Below, piece after piece: positions 52,901 to 61,460 of a stretch of DNA of 64,000 nucleotides. Location: NCBI GenBank assembly GCA_947448415.1, contig CANFMT010000009.1, positions 22,589-86,588 of the forward strand. The letters run 5' to 3'. The notes beneath the pieces were generated by a model, which saw only the letters and a program-made list of their open reading frames with translations, was not told where the DNA came from and did not search any database. This DNA comes from Burkholderiaceae bacterium (GTDB lineage Bacteria; Pseudomonadota; Gammaproteobacteria; Burkholderiales; Burkholderiaceae). How positions within the stretch are numbered: the stretch's first letter is position 1; every line of letters starts with the position of its first letter. Both the position numbers and the translations under genes were made by a program.

Positions 52901-53686
52901 ATGAACTATAAATACATCAAAATCGAACAGGCAGATTTCATTGCCACTATCCGCTTTAATCACTACGGCAAGCGAAATGCTTTGAGTGAATGCCTTATTG
53001 AGGAAATGCATCATGCCCTAGAGGTATTTGGCAAGGAGGATGTGCGCGTTTTAGTATTGCGATCTGATCAAAAAAATAAAGTATGGTCTGCAGGCCATGA
53101 TGTTATGGAATTACCTAGATCAGAGCGCGATCCCCTGCCAGCAGATGATCCAGTGATGGTGCTTCTGAAATCTATCCGTGCCTTTAGAGCTCCGGTGATT
53201 GCGATGGTTGATGGATCCGTATGGGGTGCATCAACTGATTTGATTATGAGTTGTGATATTGCAATCGGCGATCACGACTCTACCTTTGCTATTACGCCAG
53301 CAAAATTAGGTCTTCCCTATACTGCAAGTGGAATATTGCATTTTATGTCCCGTATGCCGTTGAACGTTGTGAAAGAAATGTTTCTTACTGCTGATCCTAT
53401 TGGTGCTGATCGAGCGCTGCAGATTGGCATTCTGAATCACTTATATGTATCTGGAGAGCTAGAGACCAAAACCTATCAGATGGCTAAAACGATTGCTAAG
53501 AGATCTCCACAGGCAAATTCAGTGCTAAAAGCACAAGCCCAAATGTTGTCAGACGCAGCAGTGATGAACCCATCCGTGTTTGAGTATCTGCAATCCTTAC
53601 GTAAAAATGTCTATATGGGTAGTGATTATCGTGAGGGCATTACCGCTTTCCTGGAAAAGCGCGAGCCAGTATTTGGACAGGCTTGA
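52901..53686 (+). CDS. scpB: Methylmalonyl-CoA decarboxylase-like crotonase (ScpB type)
   Basis: A 261-residue crotonase-fold protein, the length of E. coli ScpB. Shared with ScpB are WSAGHDVMELP and RDPLPADDP, MVDGSVWGASTDLIMSCD, TPAKLGLPYTASGI, GILNH and the end DYREGITAFLEKREPVF. ScpB decarboxylates (R)-methylmalonyl-CoA to propionyl-CoA. No mutase or propionyl-CoA:succinate transferase is adjacent, so its pathway role here is open. Two features set it apart from general enoyl-CoA hydratases: the SAGHD oxyanion segment and GSVWGAS. It follows a 71-residue gene by 9 bp. Confidence 0.85.
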   Translation: MNYKYIKIEQADFIATIRFNHYGKRNALSECLIEEMHHALEVFGKEDVRVLVLRSDQKNKVWSAGHDVMELPRSERDPLPADDPVMVLLKSIRAFRAPVIAMVDGSVWGASTDLIMSCDIAIGDHDSTFAITPAKLGLPYTASGILHFMSRMPLNVVKEMFLTADPIGADRALQIGILNHLYVSGELETKTYQMAKTIAKRSPQANSVLKAQAQMLSDAAVMNPSVFEYLQSLRKNVYMGSDYREGITAFLEKREPVFGQA

Positions 53687-53746
53687 CAGAATCTGGGTCA
53701 CTGATTAAGGTATTCATTCCAGCTTTTAATTTTATAAATTGACCTT

Positions 53747-54184
53747 ATGACAACCGTACAACAATGTATTTCGCAAAAATCTAACACTATCTTTTCTGTA
53801 AGATCATCAGACCCCGTGGAAAGTGTATTGATACTGATGCGTGATCATCGAGTGAGAGCTATCCTAGTCATTGACGATGGTAATTTGGTAGGAATCGTTT
53901 CGCAGGGCGATTGTGCAATCAAGGTGTTATTGCCATTTAATAATCCTAAACAAGTCCCCGTTTCCAAGATCATGACAGTAAACCCACTTACTGTTACGCC
54001 TGCAAATTCATTAGAAGAATGTATGACGATAATGATTCATAAGCATATAAGGCATCTACCTGTGCTTGCAGAAAAAAAGGTGGTTGGAATTATCTCTGTC
54101 GGGGATACGGTAAAAAATATTATGGAACACCAAGGAGATCAGATTAAGTTTCTAGAAACCTACATTAAAGGTCATGGAAGTTAA
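53747..54184 (+). CDS. Two-CBS-domain protein
   Basis: A 145-residue protein made of a CBS pair (about 8-65 and 75-132): DPVESVLILMRDHRVRAILVIDDGNLVGIVSQGD and SLEECMTIMIHKHIRHLPVLAEKKVVGIISVGDTVK. The C-terminal helix FLETYIKGHGS is the usual end for this protein family, so it is complete. CBS pairs bind adenine nucleotides and report energy state. The following PAS remnant is in the same frame just past the TAA stop. Confidence 0.92.
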   Translation: MTTVQQCISQKSNTIFSVRSSDPVESVLILMRDHRVRAILVIDDGNLVGIVSQGDCAIKVLLPFNNPKQVPVSKIMTVNPLTVTPANSLEECMTIMIHKHIRHLPVLAEKKVVGIISVGDTVKNIMEHQGDQIKFLETYIKGHGS

Positions 54185-54616
54185 GCCGTTATTATTTCCG
54201 ATCGAGATGAGAATATCTTGCTCTGGAACGCGTCAGCCCAACGTATTTTTGGCTATAGCCAAGATGAAGCCTTAGGAAAAACTCTCAGCATCATTACGCC
54301 TGAGCCTTTTAGAGAACGACACTCTAAGGGCTATTTTCATAGGATAGAAACTGGCAAAACGAAGTATGGCAATCCCTTGCTGCGGGTTCCAGCGATTCAT
54401 CAAGATGGTAGGTCTATTTCAATTGCTTTTTCAGTCACCATGATCTTTGATGACCAGAATCAGCCTAGGGCAATTGCAGCCGTTATTCGCGATGAAACGG
54501 AGCGATTTCAGGAAGAACGCAAGCCCAAAGAAAAATTAGCAGACCTTGAGAAATTACTCAAACTTAATATGAAAGCTATTATTTTTTCGGACATGGCACA
54601 CTTGAAATTTTTTTGA
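54185..54616 (+). pseudogene. PAS-domain sensor remnant lacking its 5' end
   Basis: A PAS domain reads AVIISDRDENILLWNASAQRIFGYSQDEALG through AIAAVIRDETERF, beginning with the codon directly after the CBS gene's TAA and in its frame. No start codon or ribosome site precedes it; the first possible start (TTG at 54218) is already inside the domain. The end KAIIFSDMAHLKFF looks out of frame relative to usual PAS-kinase linkers. A deletion that brought a PAS gene onto the CBS stop explains this best; stop readthrough to a CBS-PAS fusion is less likely. Confidence 0.65.
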
Positions 54617-54691
54617 TTTAATTGATAGTTTTCTTAATCCTGATGATTAATGGGGAGTAATGGAGATTAACCATTAATGCTAGCCCAGCTC

Positions 54692-54722
54692 AAAAGAAAA
54701 GGGGCTTCATTGCTGAAGTCCC
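54692..54722 (-). terminator. Terminator downstream of tRNA-Lys 3' fragment (left)
   Basis: Stem GGGGCTTCA / TGAAGTCCC (54701-54709, 54714-54722, one G-T pair) with loop TTGC, and an A-rich stretch 54692-54700 that is a T tail on the minus strand. It lies just past the CCA end of the tRNA fragment, as a tRNA terminator would. Confidence 0.75.
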
Positions 54723-54727
54723 TTATT

Positions 54728-54776
54728 TACTGGTGGGTCGTGCGAGATTCGAACTCGCGACCAACGGATTAAAAGA
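54728..54776 (-). repeat. Left attachment site: 3' half of tRNA-Lys(UUU)
   Basis: On the minus strand this reads from the anticodon loop CTTTTAA (anticodon TTT) through the T arm (GGTCGCGAG-TTCGAAT-CTCGC) and acceptor ACGACCCA-CCA. The D arm and 5' half expected at higher coordinates are absent: after ...TTAAAAG the sequence diverges. It is therefore a displaced tRNA end, not a gene. Identical to the right copy except T54741. Confidence 0.82.
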
Positions 54777-54900
54777 TGCGAAATTGTGTTCGAACAGTTG
54801 TTAAGACATTGATCTAAACCTGCCTAGAAAGTGCTGCAGTATTGACAGATGGATATATGGTTTTGATTGAGTCGGACTGGACGTCGAATTTTGTCGACAG

Positions 54901-54922
54901 GAGCGTCTAGTTACGGGACGGT
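54901..54922. repeat. Left copy of island-end inverted repeat
   Basis: GAGCGTCT-N6-GGGACGGT. The reverse complement of the same pattern is at 61461-61482; both 8-bp halves are exact and 3 of 6 central bases agree. Facing copies near the two ends suit recombinase arm sites or terminal repeats. Confidence 0.65.
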
Positions 54923-54946
54923 GGTTTGTCGGTTGTGTTGCTATAT

Positions 54947-55864
54947 TTAGGTTGGCCTATGAATTGTTATTCCAGGTATGTCTAATTTCGCAATCATAAT
55001 TTGGCCATTAGTTGAATCAGTGCAGTAAATGATTTTATTTTCTTTTCCACCAAATGCAAGATTAGTAAGCGATGTTCCCGATATGCCTTTAAGGATTTCA
55101 ATGGGTTCAGCAAGGTGATTCAATATCCAAATATAAGCAAGCCCAGGGTTTGCTATCAGTAAATGCCCTTCATCATTTATTGCTAATCCATCAGGCCCAC
55201 TAGGGCCGTAAGATGTAAAGAACTGCCCCGTTTTTGAGATGGAGCCGTCCTCAAGAATTGGCATTCTCCAAATACAGTTTCCACGAGTGGCTGCAACAAA
55301 CAGGAACTTTTCATCCTTTGATAGGGTGATTCCATTCGGACTCGGGACATTGGATAGCAATTGATCTAACTTGCCATCGGGGGATAGGCGATATACCTTG
55401 CCCGTGGGATCATGTAAGCCAGTTTGACCCTGATCTGTAAAGAAAAGGTTTCCAGATGAATCAAAAGTTAGATCATTTAATCCCTTAAATTTCTCAGAAT
55501 TTTTTGATGTGAGGTAAGGGCGAACATTGCCTGTTTTTGTATCTAAAGCCATTAGGCCGTTTGCATAATCTGTGATTAATAGTTCATAAGAGTTCATGAA
55601 CTTCATCCCGTTAGGCTGACCCTCCCATTGTGCAACTAGGTCCCATTCGCCTTTTGGGTCAATGCGAAAAACTCTCCCATGGGGTATGTCAGTCACAAAT
55701 AAATTACCCGCCCCATCGAATACGGGACCTTCCAGAAAGGAGTCGCTTGCACGTCCACCTTGATTAACTTTGCTCCACTCTGTCAGTTTGGGTTTGCGAA
55801 AGCGATCAGGAAGCCTTGACCAGACTTCCAATGTTGTAACTTTTGGTGGACTGCTAATGAACAT
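54947..55864 (-). CDS. SMP-30/gluconolactonase family lactonase
   Basis: A 305-residue six-bladed beta-propeller protein with no signal peptide. FLEGPVFDGAGNLFVTDIPHGRVFRI contains the metal-binding glutamate, NGMKF and PSPNGITLSKDEKFLFVAATRGNCIWR the further metal ligands, and GPDGLAINDEGHLLIANPGLAYIWIL the aspartate blade. The family hydrolyses sugar and other lactones. It is the last gene of the island operon, 26 bp after the LigI-like hydrolase, so both probably open lactone rings in one pathway. Confidence 0.88.
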   Translation of the reverse strand: MFISSPPKVTTLEVWSRLPDRFRKPKLTEWSKVNQGGRASDSFLEGPVFDGAGNLFVTDIPHGRVFRIDPKGEWDLVAQWEGQPNGMKFMNSYELLITDYANGLMALDTKTGNVRPYLTSKNSEKFKGLNDLTFDSSGNLFFTDQGQTGLHDPTGKVYRLSPDGKLDQLLSNVPSPNGITLSKDEKFLFVAATRGNCIWRMPILEDGSISKTGQFFTSYGPSGPDGLAINDEGHLLIANPGLAYIWILNHLAEPIEILKGISGTSLTNLAFGGKENKIIYCTDSTNGQIMIAKLDIPGITIHRPT

Positions 55865-55890
55865 AAAGATAAATGAGATAAAAATGCAAT

Positions 55891-56865
55891 CTAGTTAAAA
55901 CCATACAATACTGCAGGATTGCTTACCAATATTTTTTCTTGCAGTGCTGCACTAGATGTCCAAATAGCAATTTGATCCATCATTTTTGCGTCATCTGGTT
56001 TTTCATTGGCTTTTTTGGTCGGATGCGGCCAATCCGTTCCCCAGATTAATCTATCGGGCGCTATTTCAATGTATTTTCTGGCAATCAAATTGGTATCACC
56101 AAAGTCATTCTGCTTGCTGGTAATGTAAGCTCCAGTCAATTTGATCCATGTATTGCCTGCATTTAAAAGATCTGCGTACATTTTGAATGATGGGTGATTA
56201 ATTCCATTGGGCTGAGGGGGTTGTCCGAGATGATCAAAGACAATTCTGCTTGGCATCTTTTTAAAAATATCCATGTAGGCCAGATTTTTATCCCCAGTAC
56301 CATTGATCTGTATATTCCACCCTAGAGGCGCTATTCGCTGGGAAAGAGGCAGCATCATCTCAGGTGTGACGCCCACTAAAAAGCTGAGGTTAAATCGAAT
56401 GCCTCTCACACCAGCGGCATGAAGTCTTTCAAGCTCTTTATCGGTTACATTGGCATCAACTACACAAACGCCCCGAGAATTATTTCCCATCTCTCTTAAT
56501 GAATCCACCAATAGTGAATTATCAGTTCCATAAGTTGATGGCTGAACAATCACATTACGCTGTAAACCTAACCTTCTTTGCAATAAACGGTAGTCAGCAA
56601 CACTCGCATTGGGCGGCAAAAGGGTTGCGGTCTTATCGGCTGGGTATTTATTGTTATAGATATGGTGATGGCAATCGCATGCTAGGCCGGGTATTGGAAA
56701 GTTGGGCACTTCAGTTCCTGTTGAAAATGGAACAGAGGTTGGAATTGGGGTTGTGTAGGTAGATTTGTACGGATTTGAGGTGCAGCCACTTATGGCGCCC
56801 AATGCTGCTGCAGCGCCCAAACCCATAAGTAAATCTCGTCTTGTGTGAGATGGAACATTGTTCAT
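55891..56865 (-). CDS. Exported amidohydrolase family protein (LigI / PDC lactonase-like), Tat lipoprotein
   Basis: A 324-residue TIM-barrel hydrolase. Its N-terminus has a twin-arginine signal (TRRDLLMGLGAAAALGA) that ends in a lipobox, ISGC, with Cys28, so it should be a folded, lipid-anchored periplasmic protein. The enzyme part shows CDCHHHIYNN, IVFDHLGQPPQPNG and LIWGTDWPHPTKK, as in 2-pyrone-4,6-dicarboxylate lactonase and related hydrolases. Export is unusual for that group and suggests ring opening before uptake by the TTT protein encoded 20 bp upstream. Confidence 0.85.
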   Translation of the reverse strand: MNNVPSHTRRDLLMGLGAAAALGAISGCTSNPYKSTYTTPIPTSVPFSTGTEVPNFPIPGLACDCHHHIYNNKYPADKTATLLPPNASVADYRLLQRRLGLQRNVIVQPSTYGTDNSLLVDSLREMGNNSRGVCVVDANVTDKELERLHAAGVRGIRFNLSFLVGVTPEMMLPLSQRIAPLGWNIQINGTGDKNLAYMDIFKKMPSRIVFDHLGQPPQPNGINHPSFKMYADLLNAGNTWIKLTGAYITSKQNDFGDTNLIARKYIEIAPDRLIWGTDWPHPTKKANEKPDDAKMMDQIAIWTSSAALQEKILVSNPAVLYGFN

Positions 56866-56885
56866 AAAGCTTTACCTTTATATGA

Positions 56886-57869
56886 TTATTGTTTTTCAAA
56901 TGCCGTATTGGCCGCAATTCTTCCCCAGTTGTCAGTACTCTCTTTGAGTATTTTTGCGAAGGCTTCACTGCCAATTTGCTTTGGTTCTGCGCCCATTCCC
57001 TCGGAAAAGGATTTCATATCGGGGGTATTCATGGCTATAGCAATTTCTTTTTGCAATTTAGTGAGCACTAATTGAGGCGTGCCCTTAGGTGCCCATAAGC
57101 CAGTCCAATTTATGAGCCCGTTCCACTTGACCCCGGACTCGGCAAAAGTGGGGACATCGGGTAATGCTGGAATACGCTTTTCGCCGCTAATCCCTAACAT
57201 GCGTAATTTGCCTGCTTTTACATTACCCATGAGTCCTGTTGTCGAGGCGAACTGAAAATCAACGCTATTGGATAAAACAGCCTGGGTTGCTTCTGCTGCG
57301 CCTTTAAAGGGAATGGCCATAAAGTTAGCACCCACAGCGATACCAAATGCTTCGCCAACAAAGTGAGGGGTTGTTCCTGCGCCACCCGTTCCATAAGTGA
57401 CTTTATTAGGTTCTTTTTTAGCATCAACGATTAATTCATTTAATGTCTTGTATTTGGATTCAGAGCTCACAACTAGTCCCATCGGGACAAATACAAATGC
57501 ACTGACAGGCATCAAATCTGAGCTATGGTCAAAAGGTAATTTTTTAAAGATATGGGGAATTAGTGAGTAGGTCGTATCATTGGCCACCAAGTTATATCCG
57601 TCGGGATCAGACTTTGCAACTTGGTTAACGCCAATAGTGCCAGTAGCTCCAGCTTTGTTTTCTACAAAAAATGTTTGGCCGGTTTGCTCGGTTAGTTTTT
57701 GGGCAATTTTTCGAGTGACTACATCTACCGCACCGCCAGGAGCATAAGGGACGATGATTTTGACAGGTCTAGCTGGGTAGTTTGTTTGTGCATTCACAAC
57801 TGGATTAGAAAGAATGCCTAAAGACAAAGGAAATAGCACTGCAATGAAAATCTTTTTGCTAAATGTCAT
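56886..57869 (-). CDS. TTT (Bug/TctC) periplasmic solute-binding protein
   Basis: A 327-residue binding protein, signal peptide ending about residue 27 (PVVNAQ). Motifs are VKIIVPYAPGGAVDVVTRKI, AKSDPDGYN and AIPFKGAAEATQAVLSNS; the second ligand loop is less canonical than in its neighbours. It lies between the 2-hydroxyacid dehydrogenase and the exported LigI-like hydrolase (18 and 20 bp gaps), inside the island operon. Confidence 0.93.
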   Translation of the reverse strand: MTFSKKIFIAVLFPLSLGILSNPVVNAQTNYPARPVKIIVPYAPGGAVDVVTRKIAQKLTEQTGQTFFVENKAGATGTIGVNQVAKSDPDGYNLVANDTTYSLIPHIFKKLPFDHSSDLMPVSAFVFVPMGLVVSSESKYKTLNELIVDAKKEPNKVTYGTGGAGTTPHFVGEAFGIAVGANFMAIPFKGAAEATQAVLSNSVDFQFASTTGLMGNVKAGKLRMLGISGEKRIPALPDVPTFAESGVKWNGLINWTGLWAPKGTPQLVLTKLQKEIAIAMNTPDMKSFSEGMGAEPKQIGSEAFAKILKESTDNWGRIAANTAFEKQ

Positions 57870-57887
57870 TTTGAGCTTTCGGGTTCA

Positions 57888-58823
57888 TTAAATACTGGTA
57901 GCTACTGGTAATAAAACACTAAGGATATTTTTTGCTGCTCCAACGCCCATATTGATATAGGCATCTGAAGTCACACCGCCAATATGCGGGCTTAAGATAA
58001 TGCGCTTGTTCCCCTGAAAGGCATGTCCAGCAATCATTGGCTCTGCTGCAAAGCTATCGAGCGCAGCCATGCTTACTTTGTTAGATTGGATTGCATTTAG
58101 TAGATCCGCTTCATTAATCAGTCCACCACGAGCGGTATTAACAATAATGACCCCATCCTTGCAAAGACTTAAGGTATTTTTATTAAGAAGATCTTTATTT
58201 TCTGTAGTTAGCGGGCAATGAAGTGAGATTGCATCAGACTGTTGCCAAATTGTCTTTAAATCTACTTCTTGAATATAGTCTGGAAGATTTTTTGCATAAG
58301 GATCAAATCCTATAACCCGCAAGCCGATGGCATTGCACATCTTAGCAAAACGTAGGCCAATAGCTCCAAGACCAATGAGGCCAAGGGTTTTTCCATTTAA
58401 CTCTAAAGTTTTAAATGTAGCCTTATCCCAGTGGCCAGAGTGCATGCGCTCATTTAGATGAACTGTAGATTTTGCGCAGGCCAATAGTGAGGCTAGTGCA
58501 TGTTCGGCAACTGCGGCAGCATTTGCACCAGCAGCTGCAACTACCTTAATACCTGTTCGAGTAGCGGCCTCCTTATCAATGGTGTCAGTTCCGCTGCCAT
58601 GTTTGGAGATAACTTTTAGGGCAGGGGCTGCATCCATCATTTCAGCGGTAACTTTTCCGTAACGCAACAGAATAGCAAGCGGATTATGCTTTTTGCATAA
58701 GGCCAGAACCTCCTCAGGTTGAGGAGATTTTCCGGCGTAGATCAATTCAAAATCTTTCAGTAATTCAACCGCCGGAGCAGCAAGATCTGCGCCTGTAATT
58801 AGAATCGCTGGCTTTTGGCTCAT
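57888..58823 (-). CDS. D-isomer-specific 2-hydroxyacid dehydrogenase
   Basis: A 311-residue dehydrogenase. The NAD-binding motif GLIGLGAIGLRFAKM is near 147, and catalytic arginine (NTARGG about 228), glutamate (SFAAEPM) and histidine (SPHIGG about 280) are in order. It reduces a 2-oxoacid or oxidises a D-2-hydroxyacid in the cytoplasm. Its ATG shares ATGA with the stop of the RraA-type aldolase gene, so they are coupled; it probably handles the aldolase's oxoacid substrate or product. Phosphoglycerate dehydrogenase is less likely because the ACT domain is absent. Confidence 0.9.
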   Translation of the reverse strand: MSQKPAILITGADLAAPAVELLKDFELIYAGKSPQPEEVLALCKKHNPLAILLRYGKVTAEMMDAAPALKVISKHGSGTDTIDKEAATRTGIKVVAAAGANAAAVAEHALASLLACAKSTVHLNERMHSGHWDKATFKTLELNGKTLGLIGLGAIGLRFAKMCNAIGLRVIGFDPYAKNLPDYIQEVDLKTIWQQSDAISLHCPLTTENKDLLNKNTLSLCKDGVIIVNTARGGLINEADLLNAIQSNKVSMAALDSFAAEPMIAGHAFQGNKRIILSPHIGGVTSDAYINMGVGAAKNILSVLLPVATSI

Positions 58824-59503
58824 AGGCTTTCTCCTGCTTTGAGTACCCCTGCAGCAACCAATGCCGGATTAAGCCAAGCTGCAGCAGTTTTTCCAGTCTT
58901 AATAGCAGCGATTCGACTGGCTTCGTCGTCTACCTTCTTTTGAGCGAGTGGTAATAAAGAATCCAACTTATCTTTTTCAATCGCAACTACGCCATCACAG
59001 TCAGCTACGATGAAATCTCCAGCATGCACAGTTACTCCACCAATAGAAATTGGGTGACCGATGCGGCCTGGTACATTTTTCGTGGGGCCATTCGGATTGG
59101 TACCCACAGAAAATACTGGGTAATTCATTTCAGCCAATTCATTGCTGTCACGTACTGCTCCATCAATTACTACACCAACAATGCCTAGTTGTTGGCAGGC
59201 TGTAATCATGATAGTTCCCATGAGCGCGGCAGTTTGATCTCCTTTGCCATCAATCACCAAGATATCACCAGGTTTTGCAAGAGACATTGCAGCATGAATC
59301 ATGAGGTTGTCACCAGGACGAACTTCAACAGTGAGCGCTGGGCCAGCTAGTTTCATTGAGGGGCGAAGCGCACTAATACGGCCATGCAGGGCGCCGCGAC
59401 GATCGTTCACATCGGAAAAAATAGAAGGGGCAAATTTAGATCCTTTTGCTACCAATTCAGGAGAAGTGCGTACAAAATCAGTTTTAATATTTAGGTTTGA
59501 CAT
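58820..59503 (-). CDS. RraA/HMG aldolase family protein
   Basis: A 227-residue RraA-fold protein. GDNLMIHAAMSLAKPGDILVIDGKGDQTAALMG and GVVIDGAVRDSNELAEMNYPVFS contain the metal-binding aspartate and Arg of the 4-hydroxy-4-methyl-2-oxoglutarate / 4-carboxy-4-hydroxy-2-oxoadipate aldolases. Such enzymes release pyruvate from gallate- and protocatechuate-derived acids. RNase E regulator RraA proper is shorter (about 160 residues) and is not expected in a catabolic operon. Second gene of the operon, 35 bp after the TTT gene. Confidence 0.88.
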   Translation of the reverse strand: MSNLNIKTDFVRTSPELVAKGSKFAPSIFSDVNDRRGALHGRISALRPSMKLAGPALTVEVRPGDNLMIHAAMSLAKPGDILVIDGKGDQTAALMGTIMITACQQLGIVGVVIDGAVRDSNELAEMNYPVFSVGTNPNGPTKNVPGRIGHPISIGGVTVHAGDFIVADCDGVVAIEKDKLDSLLPLAQKKVDDEASRIAAIKTGKTAAAWLNPALVAAGVLKAGESL

Positions 59504-59538
59504 AATTTTTTCTTTATTGGTTAATTGAGTAAATACGA

Positions 59539-60507
59539 TTAATCAAGTTTGGTACCGGAATCTTTAACAACCTTTCCCCAGCGAACCAAATCTTTAGATA
59601 AGAGATTTGCAAATTGCTCAGATGTGCCGCCGAGCACATCCCCACCATCGCCCATAAGTTTGGCTTTGACTTCGGGTTGCTTGAGTATTTGATTAATATT
59701 TTTATTGAGCTCTTGCACGATATTGCTTGGCGTTCCGGCAGGTACCACAAAGCCAAACCAGGTAATCGCTTCAAAGCCCTTAACTCCCGACTCAGCAATG
59801 GTTGGGATATTAGGAAGTGAGGGAGAGCGAGTAAGTGATGTAACAGCTATAGCACGTAGACGCCCATCTTTAATTTGACTCAGTGCAGTGGGGATTGATG
59901 ATGCGTAAACCTGAATTTGACCGCCCATTAAATCTGTAAGCGCTTGCGATGAACCCTTGTAAGGAATATGTTGAAGCTTGATGCCTGCTGACTTTTGTAA
60001 AAGCTCCATTGCTAGGTGTGCAACAGTTCCATTTCCTGGCGAGCCATAAGTCACTTGCCCGGGTTTAGATTTTGCTGATGCTGAAATATCTGCAAAAGTT
60101 TTGTATGGAGAATTTTCAGGTACCACTATGACTAAGGGTGCAGATGCCAAAAGCACTACAGGTGTTAAATCTCTTACGGGACTGTAAGGAAGCTTCGCAT
60201 ATAAAGTCGGGTTAATTGCCAAATTACTGGTTTGGCCTAAGCCAATGGTATAGCCGTCCGGCGGTGATTTGGCAACAGAATCAATTCCTAAATTTCCTCC
60301 GGCACCGGGCTTGTTATCTGGTACTACAGTCCATTTAAATGTGTCGGTTAGAGCTTGACCAACTGTTCTGGCAAAAATATCTGTACCGCCCCCTACGGGA
60401 AAGGGAACAACTAATTTAATTGGCTTGTTGGGATAGGGTTGTGCAAGTGCAGTTGCGCTAACTAATGAGCACATCAGAGTCAACAGTAATGATTTGAGAT
60501 TTTGCAT
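59539..60507 (-). CDS. TTT (Bug/TctC) periplasmic solute-binding protein
   Basis: A 322-residue binding protein with signal peptide ending about residue 22 (ATALAQ). Canonical motifs are IKLVVPFPVGGGTDIFAR, AKSPPDGYT and HIPYKGSSQALTDLMGGQ. First gene of the island operon; 99 bp separate it from the divergent IclR gene. Two TTT proteins in one operon suggest two related ligands or two stages of uptake. Confidence 0.93.
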   Translation of the reverse strand: MQNLKSLLLTLMCSLVSATALAQPYPNKPIKLVVPFPVGGGTDIFARTVGQALTDTFKWTVVPDNKPGAGGNLGIDSVAKSPPDGYTIGLGQTSNLAINPTLYAKLPYSPVRDLTPVVLLASAPLVIVVPENSPYKTFADISASAKSKPGQVTYGSPGNGTVAHLAMELLQKSAGIKLQHIPYKGSSQALTDLMGGQIQVYASSIPTALSQIKDGRLRAIAVTSLTRSPSLPNIPTIAESGVKGFEAITWFGFVVPAGTPSNIVQELNKNINQILKQPEVKAKLMGDGGDVLGGTSEQFANLLSKDLVRWGKVVKDSGTKLD

Positions 60508-60578
60508 TTAGCGCCTCATTTGGGGTTGAAATGAACCTCCGCAGACTTTATGATGTTGTTTCAATATTTACAATAGTG

Positions 60579-60593
60579 TTTCGACAGGCGAAA
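60579..60593. promoter_or_regulatory. Candidate IclR operator TTTCG-N5-CGAAA
   Basis: A perfect 5-bp inverted repeat with 5-bp spacer, 14 bp upstream of the iclR start and 71 bp upstream of the divergent operon. Another TTTC lies at 60559-60562. Size and location suit an IclR-type dimer site. Inferred from symmetry and position only. Confidence 0.45.
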
Positions 60594-60606
60594 TAAGGTC
60601 CATTTA

Positions 60607-61401
60607 GTGAAACAAAATTCAAGTAAATCCTCGCTTCCACCTGACCTCCCATTACAGGGCGAAGAGCCTTCAACTGGAACCGTGATGTCAGTCACCAAGG
60701 CGCTCAACTTATTGGAGGCGTTCGGCGGAGTAGATCAGTCCCTTCTTTTGACTGAATTAAGTAAAAGAACGGGAATGCATAAGACAACTGTATTGCGTTT
60801 GGCTAGAACATTGGCCGAGAAGAATTACCTAGTACAAAAAGAGAATGGCAGTTGGCGCTTAGGTCGGTCTGCAGGTTGGTTGGGCGCTTGTTATCAGGCT
60901 ACCTTTGATGTGCATGACATAGTGGAGCCAGTATTAAGAGAGCTCACTATCGAAACTGGAGAAAGCGCTTCTTTTTATGTACGAGAAGGAAGTCAACGCA
61001 CATGCTTGGCGCGTGTTGATGGTCCCCAAACTATTCGTCATCATGTGCGTGTTGGTATTGGGTTGCCTTTAAATTTAGGAGCGCCAGGTAGGGTAATACT
61101 GGCGTTTTCTGGAGAGCAAGGTGAGCCTTATGAATCTATTAGAAAAAAAGGCTATCACCTCTCTTTAGGCGAGCGAGAGCCAGAAGTATCTAGTGTATCT
61201 GCACCAATTTTTGGTGTTGAATGGAAGCTACTAGGGTCTATATGTATATCTGGGCCAACTTCTAGACTATCAAAGACAAGGCTCTTAGGTCTTGCACAAA
61301 CAGTGATACAGGCGGCCAATCAACTTTCCTACTCATTGGCTGGAAGTGCAAAGCAGGCAAAAATAGACCTTCCCGATTCAATAGCCACATGGCATCCATG
61401 A
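60607..61401 (+). CDS. IclR family transcriptional regulator
   Basis: A 264-residue regulator: a polar 28-residue tail, winged helix-turn-helix about 30-90 (LLTELSKRTGMHKTTVLRLARTL), and the effector domain with RVGIGLPLNLGAPGRVILAF and SVSAPIFGVEWKLLGSICISGP. The start is GTG at 60607, eight bases after AAGG. Divergent from the island operon, which it most likely controls in response to the substrate or an intermediate. Confidence 0.92.
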   Translation: MKQNSSKSSLPPDLPLQGEEPSTGTVMSVTKALNLLEAFGGVDQSLLLTELSKRTGMHKTTVLRLARTLAEKNYLVQKENGSWRLGRSAGWLGACYQATFDVHDIVEPVLRELTIETGESASFYVREGSQRTCLARVDGPQTIRHHVRVGIGLPLNLGAPGRVILAFSGEQGEPYESIRKKGYHLSLGEREPEVSSVSAPIFGVEWKLLGSICISGPTSRLSKTRLLGLAQTVIQAANQLSYSLAGSAKQAKIDLPDSIATWHP

Positions 61402-61460
61402 CTAATCTCTTTAACGGCCATTTAATAAAAGGATGTTTGTTAACCTGACAAGTATGTATA

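Noticed and set aside
54728..54776. Possible tRNA-Lys gene
   Set aside because: Only the anticodon loop to CCA end is present; D arm and 5' acceptor strand are missing, so it is listed as an attachment repeat.
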